Positions 12,150 through 23,848 of a stretch of DNA of 64,000 nt are shown in pieces (the stretch's first letter is position 1; the number at the start of each line of letters is the position of its first letter). A program made the position numbers and the translations under genes. This DNA comes from Saxidomus purpurata (Eukaryota > Mollusca > Bivalvia > Venerida > Veneridae), in assembly GCA_022818135.1 (NCBI GenBank), contig JAFMSR010000017.1, forward strand, positions 5,005,403-5,069,402, in the 5' to 3' direction. The notes under the pieces are model-generated. The model worked only from the letters and a program-made list of their open reading frames with translations, was not told the origin of the DNA and searched no databases.

Positions 12150-12514
12150 CTGAAAGAAAAGTATGAATGCACAACAAATTTCCTTGTTTCGGTGTACCCG
12201 TTGTCCACCTTTGTTTACAATATAAAATGCGTATCACTAAGTAAACATTTGAGACAATTCGATGTTCTCTATGATTCCATAGTTTATGTACATAGTATAT
12301 GTAGGAGTAACAATGGCCTTGTACATGTATGTTAACAAGATGCGTAAAACATTACACATTTGCAAAACTACATTGGAAGTTTCTTCAAAGAAAAGTCGAA
12401 AGAAAATCGCTCTTATGTCAGTTTGATTTGATAAGTTCACAAACTAAAAATCAAGAAATGTCAAAATGTAAAGTCTGTAAACTTAGCTCGAAGACTTCTA
12501 TTTCGCATTGACAT

Positions 12515-12925
12515 TAGATCTGCATTTCTTACAAGTGCATAATTATTAAGATCGGAGTTCGGAAGTAATTCTGTATTAAAAAAATGCCGATCTAGATCGT
12601 AGATCGACATCAGATCTGTATTCGAAAATGCAGATATAGATCGATTATATATCGAACATGCAGATCAATATCGTAGATCAACACCAGAAAATGCAGATCT
12701 GAATCGTAGTTCGACATTAGATCTGCATTCGAAAATGACGATCTAGATTGTAGATCGACATCACATTTGCATTCGATAAGGATTTCATGAAACTTTGGTC
12801 ATATGTCCATCTCACCCCCCCCCCCACCCCCATCCCCCCCTATCCCCCCCTTATATTTTTAAATGCAGATCTAATGTCGATTTCCGATCTAGATATGCAT
12901 TTGTAAGGAATGCAGATCTTCTGTC
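12515..12925. repeat. fold-back repeat rich in AGATCT/GATCGA
   Basis: The left end, GATCTGCATTTCTTACAAG at about 12518, is inverted at the right end (CTTGTAAG-type block near 12900-12915 followed by GAATGCAGATC). The interior has several 45-60-bp imperfect repeats built from AGATCTGCATTCGAAAATGC and TAGATCGACATCAG, plus a C-rich run at 12817-12850. No coding sense is visible. Confidence 0.7.
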
Positions 12926-13183
12926 GTTGTACGATCTGCGAGCCAAGTTCACAAACTTCAAAATGTTTTGAAATTGAAATGAATAATTGAAAATTGATGT
13001 TAAGATACAGTTCATTCAAACAGAAGTGTCCTTAATGAGGAAATCAGAGGTATGTTTTAAAAGATACGTAATATGCTACCTCGTGCCGATAAAGATGTGC
13101 TTGAGAACTGACAGATGCACGCTTCAGATGTAGTACAAAGAAACAAATTTCAGTCTTGGTAAATTAAGGAAATATATTTTTAA

Positions 13184-13320
13184 GCTACTCGCTCTCAGTT
13201 ACCGTTGAAAAAAACCAATTTTTTTATTGACATACTTCTACATAAATATCAAATTAAATGTTATTAACATACAGTTTGAAGAACTTTATTTTTTTACCAA
13301 AATCTGAGAGCGAGCAGCTT
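13184..13320. mobile_element. short MITE with CTGAGAGCGAGCAGCTT termini
   Basis: About 137 bp between AAGCTACTCGCTCTCAG and CTGAGAGCGAGCAGCTT. The inner blocks TTACCGTTGAAAAAAA and TTTTTACCAAAATC match the 8094-8464 copy, so this is an internally deleted member of the same family. Confidence 0.8.
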
Positions 13321-14270
13321 TAATGCTTCCAATAACAAACTTTTAAAATTTAACCATATGCTTCTTAAAGGTCCAATACTAACGAAAGTGAAGATTCAAA
13401 TATACTTTAAAAATTACAGAAAATAAGTTTTTTTTTTAATAAAAAATGAAAGTTGGCATGTAGAGATTCTAAACAAATCACAGCACATGTACAATTATTT
13501 TTCTATGCATTATGAAGAAAGTTAAAAAGACCTGGGTGGTCATTTTGTCGATTCACTGAGATTTCAACATAATACACATACTTTTCTTCGTGTTCCGAAC
13601 ACTTTCTGTAAATGTTAACCTGCCAATCTTCATTATTTAGTGTCTTGCATAAGGTAATGTACATGCTATTGAAATAACTGTCACTTCATTTTCGCTTAGT
13701 AGTGGACCGTGGATCACTTACATATCTTTATAACTACTGACTGTTTATTACTTACAGACTTTGCACTCCGTCGGTACCACCGATGTTTCTTCTGTTCCAC
13801 AAACTAACACCACCTTCAACAGTTTATCATGAAAAATGAACAAATTTTAAAAAGTAGCCAGGAAAAAAATGACATAAAAAAGACATCTAAGCCTTTTTAT
13901 CACTGCATGTATTTATAATTTTGTTTCGGAAATGTGATTCCTTCAGGTTTTCGAAGCTGCAAAAAATGTCCCGCCCAGTCGACGTTTCACCGCATCATGT
14001 GATCAATGCCTGCAGGGAAAGCATCTAAACATAGCATGACTCCATCGTACATCGAACTAGTCTAGTATCTTGATAACTGTTTTTCAATCGGTATTTATTT
14101 CTTAAAGGTCGTTTATATTAAAAATACAAAACTTATGTGATCGTTGTATTTCAGACGTTCATAAATCAACACTGACACACCGTACGCCAGAAATGTTCAA
14201 AACAACAACTTAAACAAGATGAAGTATTTTATGCTAATTTATTTACTTATATTAATCGCAGAGACAGAGA
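13321..14270. other. no gene secured; possible C-terminal coding remnant at 13748-13838 (-)
   Basis: Mostly non-coding. On the minus strand at 13838-13748, one frame reads HDKLLKVVLVCGTEETSVV followed by PTECKVCK and a stop. The paired C..C pattern and lack of internal stops suggest a relic of a protein, but the stretch is only about 30 codons and I do not recognise the family. Confidence 0.3.
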
Positions 14271-14271
14271 G

Positions 14272-14445
14272 ACAGAGAAAGAGACAGAAAGGGGGGAGGG
14301 GGAAAGGGAGACACTCATTATGGAATCACATGTGTCTTGCCTAAGGGCACTACCTTATTTGGGCACTGGTGGGGATCGACCAAAGGACCCTCCGATCCTG
14401 AGGCGAACGCGCTACCACTGCGCCAAAACCGATTGAAAGTAGTTC
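14272..14445 (-). mobile_element. tRNA-derived SINE
   Basis: Read on the minus strand it carries a tRNA-like A box (GGCGCAGTGGTAGCGCG) and a B box (GGTCGATCCCC), followed by GTGCCC..AGGCAAGACACATGTG, a conserved downstream block. A piece of the same downstream block recurs at about 27495-27545 on the other strand. The purine-rich GAGACAGAGA stretch at 14270 may be its 3' tail. Confidence 0.7.
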
Positions 14446-14457
14446 AATAACAGTAAA

Positions 14458-15115
14458 CCAAACAGGACATACAGGCTCTACTCAACAGGACATACAGACT
14501 CTACTCAACAGGACATACATACTCTACTCAACAGGACATACAGGCTCTACTCAACAGGACATACAGACTCTACTCAACAGGACATACAGGCTCTACTCAA
14601 CGACTCCTCTCTCAACAGGACATACAGACTCTACTCAACAGGACATACACTCTACTCAACAGAACATACAGACTCTACTCAAAGGACATACAGACTTACT
14701 CAACAGGACATACAGACTCTACTCAACAGGACATACATACTCTACTCACAACGACCTACTCAACATGATGACTTACAGGACATACATACTCTACTCAACA
14801 TGACATACAGACTCTACTCAACATTAATTGCTGTTTACCATGACCTACATACTCTACTCAACATGGCCTACAGTTTCTATTCAACAGTACATACATACTG
14901 TACTCAACATTAATTGTTGTTTGTCACGACTTAACAACATGACTTATAGGCTATTCTCAAAATAAATGACTTATAAACTCTAGTCAACATTAATTGTTGT
15001 TTGTCAAGACTTACAGACTATAGTCAACATTAATTGTTGTTTGTCATGACTTACTCTACTCAACATTAATTTTTGTTGTGTGTCATGAATAGCAGATTCT
15101 ACTCAACAGTACAGT
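14458..15115. repeat. 23-bp minisatellite grading into longer units
   Basis: Unit CTCAACAGGACATACAGRCT plus CTA, 23 bp, seen at 14461, 14484, 14507 and onward for about 15 units. After 14820 the array decays into longer units containing ACATTAATTGTTGTTTGTCA. It is non-coding. Confidence 0.9.
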
Positions 15116-15630
15116 GTATATGTCTGTTTTGTAATAATGTATAAAACGCAAATCTCACGAAAATGAATATCCTGAACATCTTTTGTCTCCAATCTTAACA
15201 AGTTGGTTTCGTTATCTCTAGTCAAGTGCATCTTCTAAATGTCACTGTTCCTTTCCTTCAGACTAAACTTTCTTATCAAAGCGAAACAAGAGTCCGCGAG
15301 ATTAGTTCAAACATGTCAAGAGAATTTTACATGTATGTAGTTCGTGTGTTGATGGTGTTATTAAGTGCCTTGTATAACCCTAGTAATTATAACACCGTTC
15401 ATAAAAATGTTAGTTTACATAAATTTATATATACAAGTTTCAAAAGTAACACTCGGAGAGAGGGCTATATACTACCATAGTGCATGTGTCTATAAACAAG
15501 TGTTATCATGTAACATTATACAACAATGTACATTGTATACGTCATGTAAATATGTCATTTCGTTACTTGTAACTCAAATTATTTCCACCCAAAATAGCCC
15601 TTGAGAATTGTTGTGAACTTTGATGCGATA
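15116..15630. other. no gene recognised
   Basis: Overlapping open stretches on the + strand at 15226-15604 have no motif, no homologue that I recognise and no convincing splice sites. Confidence 0.35.
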
Positions 15631-15853
15631 ATACGATGATGGGAAAAACCCCACCCCCCCACCACCCCCCCCCCCCCCCTCAAACGAACATGAAATGAGG
15701 GTACAATTACAAGATGCAGGTTGTTTTTTCATCCACTTTACATGAAAAACCCCCCCCAACCCCCCACTTAAAAGAGGACTGATAAAATATATACACATAC
15801 TACCAACCAAACCCCCCCAAAAAAAAAAAAAAAAACCCAAAAACCAAAAAAAA

Positions 15854-15890
<37 letters not shown>

Positions 15891-15960
15891 TATGTGACCA
15901 CTCTAATCTTGAAAATGCAAAAGATAAAATACTACGATAAGGGAAAAAAAAAAAAAAAAT
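15631..15960. repeat. C and A homopolymer cluster
   Basis: Several long runs of C (the longest about 15857-15890) alternate with runs of A. The open minus-strand frame here is a Gly/Phe artefact of these runs. Run lengths are likely to be unreliable in any assembly. Confidence 0.85.
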
Positions 15961-16204
15961 TTAAAACCAATGCTGATGCAGATAAACACACGACATTAGA
16001 TAACATGATATGAGCCGGTACTTCTGGATTACAAGATGACACAAAGGTCCAGCTTTGTATCACTGGTCCTATTTAACCTGAGTATGTCCATACTTATGGC
16101 GTCGCGCCGGTATATAATATACACTTGACAACACTTGATGGGACGACGGGCGATGCAAAAGCTCAAACAACACGATATGGTAATGAGAAAATTTAAAGAG
16201 ACAT

Positions 16205-16310
16205 ACCTTGCATCTAGCCGATAATATTCTCAAAACAGATAATTTGTTCAATGAACGTCAAATGATAAATCAATACAATTTTAAAGGACAAAATATGGCG
16301 AAAATGCCTC
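16205..16310 (+). mobile_element. fragment of the AAAGGGGCACTCC MITE
   Basis: Contains CATCTAGCCGATAATATTCTC, TTCAATGAACGTCAAATG and AATATGGCGAAAATGCC, in the same order as 7150-7255. It is cut on its right by the LINE that starts at about 16315. Confidence 0.65.
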
Positions 16311-16314
16311 AAGA

Positions 16315-17675
16315 ACGACAGGGTAGAAGTAGTTTCTGAATTTAGATATCTTGGTATATGCTTTAGTAGAAGCGGATCTTATTTCAGTGCAAAAAAACAA
16401 CATATAGCACCACAGGCATCTCGAGCAATTTACAGTTTACTTAGAAACGCAGACAGACTAAACTTTCCATTAGATTTACAAATAGACATTTTAATAAGAC
16501 CATAAAAGACCATAAAACCAATACTTTTATATGGAGCAGAAATTTTGGGGTACAGTATGGAAATTTAGATATCATAGAAAAGGTACAGCTAAAATTTCTA
16601 AAATATATTCTTAAAGTGAAATCTTCATCGCCAAATTATATGGAATATGGAGAGACAGGTTGTCTCCCTTTGTCAATAGAAATTGGTGAAAAGGTAATCT
16701 CATTTTGGTCACGAATCTGTAATATCGAAAATCTTGATGTGAATAAACTATCAAGTATACTGTACAAGATTATCTATAATCACTCTATGGAAATCAGTCA
16801 GGTTAGAAATAAAAAACACCTACCATGCCTACATTCTGTTAGAGAAATTCTTATCAGTTGTGGTCTTATAGATATTTGGAATTCGCAAAGATGTCCAAGC
16901 AGCAAATGGTTAAAACTTACAGTAAAAGAAATTGAAAGATCTATATTTAAATGACTGGTATTCCGCTATAGACACTTCTAGTAAAAGTTTTACATACAGA
17001 ATCTTTAAAAAAAACGCTTAGTATTCGAAAACTTCCTAGTCGAAACCCCCCTATTCAATATTTGTACTATGTGATTCGTTGCAGAACAAGGAATCACAAA
17101 CTACCTGTTCAAACAGGTAGTTGGTCTAGAATAGATATGAATAGACATTTTGTAACAAATGTAATAGCAATTATGAAATTGGTGATACATTTCACTACTT
17201 GTTTGAATGTAGCAGTCTCAAAAATGAAAGAACACATTTATTAAAACCTTATTATTACACACGTCAAATAATTTTAAAATGGAACAATTACTTAATACGG
17301 ACAATAAAAGCGAATATATTAAACTGTGAAAGTTTATTAAATTAATTTTAACTGAAGTAAGGTAATTTCAAACAAACAAAGAGCTAACCCTTTATTGATG
17401 TATTAATGGAATCAGGTTGCATTTATAGGTATTGACACAACGTTTTTAAAAAATGTAAGCTTAAACAATGGTTCAACATTCACAGTAATTTCAGTGTTAA
17501 CATGTTAATTTGCATGACTCCTCCACACGTTTAAAAACTATGACATTCACGATTGAATATAATGTGAATGTTTTGTATTCCTCCCAAATGTCCCGTTCTA
17601 TTGTACCCCCCCCCCCACCTCATTATTTCATTTATGCAATGGTGAATTTCTTTGACTTGACTATGTTTTGTTATT
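16315..17675 (+). pseudogene. 3' end of a LINE reverse transcriptase, degenerate
   Basis: Spread over several frames. It opens VVSEFRYLGICFSRSG, the thumb-region YLG motif. Next come PILLYGAEI after a stop near 16504, an open stretch at 16616-16954, and finally CNSNYEIGDTFHYLFEC, a zf-RVT type Cys-His block, at about 17160-17215. The protein is colinear with the better-preserved copy at 32606-33904 (same YLG, LYG and Cys-His order). The 3' end is marked by ATTTCTTTGACTTGACT at 17656, also seen at 34828. Multiple stops and frameshifts make it dead. Confidence 0.85.
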
Positions 17676-18030
17676 TTATCGTTAAGTAATGTGAATGTAT
17701 TGTATTTCCCTGTTCTTCGGCTTCAAAACAGTGGCTACTTCTTTAAAATGCACACATAGTCATGACAATAGCTTACTCGTGAACAAGTTAACGGCTACCG
17801 GATTATTTTATGATTATAAAGTCGCGAAAGCTGTAGTAGGATACACAGGTATGTCAACTTCCCAAAGCATCTAAAATTGTGTACATAAATTGCACTAAAT
17901 GTACACAATTTGTGGAAAAGTCTATCATTTGTAGAGAATTATTTTATGTAAAGTGTTATCTAAACCACGCTGAAGAGAATGTGTATCCAAGAATACTATT
18001 GGACATAATTTCTTTAAGGGATAATAATTG
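17676..18030. other. no gene recognised
   Basis: AT-rich. Contains a short inverted pair, TGTGTACATAAATTGC and AAATGTACACA, at about 17878-17910. Nothing else is supported. Confidence 0.35.
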
Positions 18031-18330
18031 AATAACTAATAATAATAATAATAATAGTCTCTTTATTTAAGAAGGTAACTCATTAACACATACCAAATTG
18101 AGTTAAGTGAACGAGAACATTAATAGGTGATAAAGTCTTATATACAATGAGGCCTTTTTAAACAATTTTAAAATACAAATTCAAACAAGTATAAACAACA
18201 CAATATGAATAAGACTATCGGTAATACCGTGCATACATATTACAGTTAAGATATAGAAATAATGACAGACATAAAAGATGGTATGTTTCTTTTACGGGGT
18301 TTATAAGAGATTCTAGGCGTTTGCAAGCTA
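18031..18330 (-). mobile_element. retroelement 3' end with (TTA)n tail
   Basis: Read on the minus strand, sequence from about 18330 leads to CTTAAATAAAGAGACTATT and then (ATT)n at 18056-18033. A poly(A)-signal-like AATAAA just before a trinucleotide tail is the structure of a 3'-truncated-ORF LINE or SINE tail. No coding part is recognised, so the family is unknown. Confidence 0.45.
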
Positions 18331-20250
18331 AAGTTTTTACAATTTATCAGCCTTAAGCAGAAATGTTTTTAAGCTATATTTGAATAAAGCATCGGACAGC
18401 TTGATAAAAGTCTTATACCAACAGACTGTATTTTGTGTCCGATTCCAAATTGCCGAAGAGATTTAAACTAAAGTAAACTTTAAATCGTAAACATTCTTGT
18501 AAAGGATAAATTTCTGTGACCGTTAGCTGTTTTTTGTGTGAATTGATCGTTTCCTGGATAAGTCAGCCTAGTTTTGTCCGCAATTCATAGGCTGTACATT
18601 TGAGAATATAATTAGATCTTTGATATATGTAAGCCCTGTCACTCTAAGTTTTGATGCTAGCTTTCAACATCAAATACTTAAGTTTTTATGCCAAAGTAAA
18701 AGTATTTGAAACATCTGTTGTGTCAATCTAAATATTGCCATTTATAGGTTTAATTCGCAGACAGGTCTTTCCAGACGATCGTTTAATTATTTTCTTTGAT
18801 CATTAAACGTCTCAATCTAAAGTACTTCAACTCTGGCTGATCGTATTTTGCAATTCGCTTTAGTAATTCTTTTTTTACATCGGTCATGTTTTTGCCCCGT
18901 CATGTATACTTAACATCACAAGATAAAATATGTAGATCCCTAAATATAGGCGTTATAATCAATACCTGTTATTCAAAGAAATCTCAATGGTTAGGTAGGA
19001 AATTTGCGTAAAACGTCTGTGGCAAAATACCGGTTCTTGTAACAATAATGAAGATTCGTAAGACCGAGAAGTTCTCGTGCACTGCTCTTATCTATATGTG
19101 GTTTATGATCGTTTAAATGGATGCCGCCAGTTGGCATCAAAGCAAATTTGATCCAACCTCAATATGAATAGCTTCTCAATAAATAAAATTAAGACGTAAT
19201 TTTACTTCAAGCCTCCCTAACTTGAGTTTGTACACGAAACTGCAAGATATGCTAAGTAAATAAAGACCATGTCCGCAAACAAACTATATGCAATTATTTT
19301 ATTAACAAATAAAATACACCAAGTTAAATACAAGAATAGATTTTTCAAGGAGTCGAACTGTAAGTTAGTGCTCACACTGATAATTCCTTCCAGGTGTATA
19401 CTATTGAGTGTTTTTACCTCATACACGTTGTTAACGAGGGCATTTTACCTTCTTAAAATAACGAGATTTGTTAATAGGACATTCTCGTGTCGGCTGTTTC
19501 AAGCGACTCAATGACGTTTTTATTGTGGTTCTATACAGGAAAGCGTAGCTCAGCGGAAATATTTTTATTTTTGTTAGTAGATTCTTTATATGAATATTTT
19601 CGAAAGTAAAGCATCGTTACAGCAATGTAAAGTTAAATTTTGTGACTACAATCCAGTAAAACTGCATTCTGTGCGATCCGAAGGGATTCTAGTTAAAATG
19701 CCGAAGTTAGATTTCAAATGATCAGTGGAACGAATCCGTTTATGCAACTCCTGATAAACAATCGCTTGTTTCGGTAAATACGTTGTAGTCAGTGACAATA
19801 TGAATCATTTAGGAGCAGCTCTTAAATTGGAATTTATTTGGCGGCTTATATTTATGCCCTTACTTTAAGTGTCCTTGCTGGTATTGTTGCTTCTCAACTG
19901 TTATCAAATATTATAAAGATTTCTCATTATCCAGACGAATGCCTTTAAAGTGTTTAAGAATCATGCAGTTTTTAATCAATACTCAATTGGATTATGCGTG
20001 TTTGTAGCTTACACTTTAACCGCTTATATAGTGGTAGAGCGGTCCGTTTCGACTGGGGGAGTCTTTAATTTTCTATTTTCTTTATCATTAAACGTCTTCA
20101 ATCTTACCAGTAGCTCCTTATTGGCCTACAGTCTTACAGCATCTTGTCAATTCGCTTATAACCTTCTTTGTTTTAAAGCGATTTAAACTAATGAATTAAC
20201 ATAAAAACAGATCGCAAAACTACGTTGAAGTAACCACGAAATCATTTATA
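18331..20250. other. gene-poor stretch with a diverged internal duplication
   Basis: No supported gene. TTGATCATTAAACGTCTCAA near 18800 and TTATCATTAAACGTCTTCAA near 20087 sit in similar contexts (TTCAATCT, then a run ending TTCGCTT), suggesting an old duplication about 1.3 kb apart. Confidence 0.35.
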
Positions 20251-20284
20251 ACTTAAATTACATGTATTTTATTGTATGTGAGTG

Positions 20285-20525
20285 AGCCTCGAGAGCGATT
20301 GATATAAGTTGTAAGAACGAACAAATAAATTAGTATAAAACAAGAACTATCTTTAAAAAGATGGTCGGAGCAATTTTGAGTAAATGAACGCAATTGGGAG
20401 TTAGATTTTATAGAAAAAAGAACACCTTGACAGGAAATCGAACTCATGGCCCTTCGCTTACAGAGATGTTAGAACGAATGCTCTACCAACTGAGATAAAC
20501 GCCTGCTACTTGCACCCCAATTGTA
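20285..20525 (-). mobile_element. tRNA-derived SINE or tRNA pseudogene
   Basis: On the minus strand the head reads TATCTCAGTTGGTAGAGC (A box) and later GAGTTCGATTTCCTG (B box), with an extended anticodon-arm region. The far end (CTCGAGAGCGA and AAATAAATTAGTATAAA at 20288-20338) resembles the tail of the SINE at 60610-60795. The spacing in the anticodon arm argues against a working tRNA. Confidence 0.6.
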
Positions 20526-21600
20526 ATTAAATATCTCCATGACATATGTACCAAGAAAACAACTTAATCTTTGTTTTTCTTATCAAATATGTTACTCGAA
20601 TAAATATTATCAACATTAGTTTGGCGGCAACAATAATATTATGTATATATATATTAATTATTTACTTACTTAAATTATAAACATATTCAAGAAAGACTGA
20701 AAACACAAGAGTATTTTGCTGACCTGTCTCATTCGGCATTACCTAATTAAAACGTGCCTTACAGCGTAAATTTCTCACTTCAAAAAGTGTTGCACATTCT
20801 ACTTGTCATTTCATCGGCGGATGAAAACTTCCAAACTTCCGGACAAAAGCGATGCGCCGAAAAATACAATGGTCTTTAAAATACAAATTCATTTATGAGC
20901 TTTTAGCAATTAGATCGGGCCTAATTACATATCACACTTACGTGATGAAATACATATTGCATTTACCTCAGAATACTGTAAATAAAACAAAACGATTGGA
21001 CACTATCATTTTAACCAACACTCAACTTGTTTTTACAACTATTTAATTATTCTACATTATAGTGCAGTTTATATTGAATTGAGCGGGAAGACTTTTTGAG
21101 AGACTCAAACATAATCATCTGAGACAATAAGGCGGTTTCAAATTAGTTTATTGTCACAATATATATGTTACAATATAAAATACATTTCATCAATACATAT
21201 TTAATGTATGCTGTTCAGAGATTATAAGAGACAGATATAAATAACAAGCATAATTATAATAATTATAATAGTATTGTATGTTGTTTTTTGACGTGGTACG
21301 TGCCGTTATATTACCCGCCAATATTTTTATTACCCGAGCCCGTAGGCGAGCTCAATTCATTTTAATGTTTGACCTGCTGGACCGTTATGCCTACAGCTTT
21401 TACGCTATGTAAAAACCATAATAGTTAGTAAATGGTTATATGTAGCCTTAATCTCTTTGTTCTTAACAGTAATGTTTCAAGTAATTGAAGTTATTGAAAC
21501 CTAAATATGGCCGGATTATCCAAACATAATAATGTTCAATTGAATGAAATAATGAATTCTAAATAAAAAAGTATCGAAAATGATTTTATGTAACCTACTC
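20526..21600. other. no gene recognised
   Basis: AT-rich. A small GC-richer patch at 21290-21350 (GGTACGTGCCG, CCCGAGCCCGTAGGCGAGC) stands out, but I can give it no role. Confidence 0.35.
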
Positions 21601-21639
21601 AATCTAGGTCCTTTTTCCCCGTAATAAATCGTTTCCAAA

Positions 21640-21905
21640 AAATTTTACGTATATAATTGAAGTTTTACGGTACCAAACTATCTGGTAAAAAACTTCTCCA
21701 AACATAAATAAATAAAGTTTTAATTGACCAAAAAAATCTAAAACAACTTTACGTATATAATTAAAGTTTTATCGAAGTACCACAAATATCTTAAAACAAC
21801 TTTACGTATATAATTAAAGTTTTACGGTACCACATCATATCCTTAAAACAACTTTACGTATATAATTAAAGTTTTGTGGTACCACAACATATCTTAAAAC
21901 ACTGA
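21640..21905. repeat. 53-bp tandem repeat, about 5 units
   Basis: The block TTTACGTATATAATTAAAG followed by TTTT..GGTACCAC recurs at about 21751, 21805 and 21858, with diverged units before. The core CTTTA..TAAAG is a small inverted repeat. Confidence 0.85.
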
Positions 21906-22034
21906 TTTTACCGACGATGACTGGAATGCAAATCTATAACTTAAACTTTTAGGTTCAGTAAAAATACTTGCACATGTTCTATTATTTATGCCTTTGAAGT
22001 TAAATTGATTTGACACCAGTTTTATGGAGAGTCT

Positions 22035-22984
22035 CTATGAGGTATGCAATTTCTTTTCCAAATAGACATGTATATTAATTATATTTTTATTTCTGCTGCG
22101 TTTGCTGCATCCTACTGCATTTTCAACTTTATTTTTACTCCGCTTTGAAAAAATTGAGAATATCTTTTGTAGTTTATCTCTGCTGTCTTTGAACCACAAC
22201 ATTGAAAGAGAGATATCAATAAAGCACTTACATAGTGTTACTATTTCCATTATCGGTCTCAATGATACTGGTCGCATGATGTCTGCTTTGATCAAAATGA
22301 TAATTACAATATAAGCTATTGAGTAAACAACAACAGTTATTATATAAACGAAAACATGAACAGTTGCACGAAACATCTGAACGGTTTTTTGTTGAATATT
22401 ATCTGGTCTAATTTTGGACCGTATGTATTTGAAAATTTTGAATAGCAAAATCATGAACATAAAAGCCCTGAACAAATAATTACGGCATATAGCGTAGACA
22501 TAATGCAATTACAAAATCCAGTTTTAGTAGATCTAAATACTGATGTTGTCTAAAACGTTAGGTAGCAAACACCATACCGAACAAACATAATTACGCTGCA
22601 GTCAGTTAGCCAGATTAAAAGTGTTGTTTTCTGAATAAATGTTTGGTTCATCGTATTTATGCATTTCACTGGTTTAGATATCAAAAAGTAACGTTCTAAC
22701 GACATAAGGAAAATTGTGAAAATAGACAGTTGAATACTTAAAGCTACTAGAAACTGAATATTGAGGCTTATGATAAGGTCTGAAATGAATTTTCTTATAG
22801 CTGATAAAACTTTTTTCAAATAATATATTAATGATATGGCAATAATACTAGATGATGTTGTCACGAATCCTACACAAGCAAATACGATATTCACAGCTAC
22901 AGAATAGGTTTCTACTAGTTCTTCATCCTTCTCTACGGCATTTGAATAATTAAGTATGCCACTTATTTGGCTGTCGTTTAACAT
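22035..22984 (-). pseudogene. rhodopsin-like GPCR, broken between TM4 and TM5
   Basis: Minus strand, starting at Met 22984 with an Asn-rich N-terminus (LNDS, NYSN sequons). The first part carries TM1 (about 30-52), TM2 with ISDLIISLNI (the L-x-x-x-D type), TM3 ending in LERYFLISKP (DRY-equivalent ERY) and TM4 with a conserved W. It stops at 22550. In another frame from about 22508 to 22035 come TM5, TM6 (VHVFVYIITVVVYSIAY), TM7 and an FKDSRDKL helix-8-like stretch, then a basic tail. The join needs a frameshift plus bypass of a stop, and no intron of plausible size fits, so I call a pseudogene; a sequencing error is the alternative. TM1 lacks the usual Asn and TM7 lacks NPxxY, so the receptor is divergent. 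Ligand unknown. It is intronless, as is common in lineage-specific invertebrate GPCRs. Confidence 0.65.
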
Positions 22985-23083
22985 GTTTATAAAAAATATA
23001 GAAAATAATAGACAGATATACTATTCTTATATTAAGACTGAATAATCACACACAGGTAACTCCCAGGAAAATAGGGCCTGGCC

Positions 23084-23356
23084 TTATAAGACAACTTGAA
23101 AGTGACGATTAAGCTTTCTGTCAGATGAAATGTCTCTTTGTAGTAGGTTTATGTTCCACTCATCAGTCTCTTGCCCAGTTTTGTTTCTGAAATAAGAAAT
23201 AGATATTTTTACGATTCTGTAAAAAGCTTTCTTCTGAGTGTTGTAAGCGTTGTTTCCTTCTTCATTTCGTAATGAATATGAAGATACTAGTACATTGTAC
23301 GTCCGTGGTAACATGCAACTGTCGAAGGAAGAGCACTTGTAGACATAAAAGACCAT
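23084..23356 (-). CDS. unknown short ORF upstream of the GPCR
   Basis: A 90-codon minus-strand frame, not recognised. It is moderately polar, with a Cys pair near the start (YKCSSFDSC) and a charged C-terminus (TGQETDEWN, SSDRKLNRH). A possible splice acceptor (TTATTTCAG at about 23189) splits it, so the real exon may be only the last 34 codons. It ends 100 bp before the GPCR start and in the same frame, but stops separate them. It could be a relic or an exon of an unseen gene. Confidence 0.25.
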   Translation of the reverse strand: MVFYVYKCSSFDSCMLPRTYNVLVSSYSLRNEEGNNAYNTQKKAFYRIVKISISYFRNKTGQETDEWNINLLQRDISSDRKLNRHFQVVL

Positions 23357-23848
23357 GTGTTTTATGTTATAATTATTTGTTACAATATTAATATAAAATT
23401 AGGTATCTTATCGGGGAAAGTGGCCATTTGTCATACCAAAATATATACAATGTAATAATAAAGTCAAATAGTGCAGACCATGCCCTATACAATAATTTAG
23501 AAATGGCAGAAAAGTGGTATAGTTAATGGTTCTAAGTACTTAACACGCAATAGTTAACAATAAACTTAGCTTTAAATATCCAAAAGTAACAACTTTTATT
23601 AAAAAGTTTGATGACAGCTTTGATCGAATCACATGATATGCTTATATAATATACCATAAAGTTAATTTGTATATTTGAATTAATAATCTCAACAAGCCGT
23701 TTTCCATGTCACTAGTTTACTTTGTTTGTATATACTTTGATTTTTATGTTGCCCACATACGTGGGACTTACTTTTCAGCAAATATAAAGAAACACTTGAT
23801 TTTAAATTATTGATACTGAAACTTTTAAACTCGACTGATTTCTCTCAG

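Noticed and set aside
11253..12335. + strand frames over 11253-12335
   Set aside because: Antisense shadows of the IgGFc-binding exon, which has splice sites and a matching paralogue.
20440..20525. Functional tRNA on the minus strand
   Set aside because: A and B boxes are present but the arm spacing is wrong and no acceptor stem closes; SINE head or pseudogene is the better call.
22020..22984. Intron joining the two GPCR halves
   Set aside because: The only GT-AG pair near the break would give an intron of about 22 nt, too short; a frameshift is the simpler reading.
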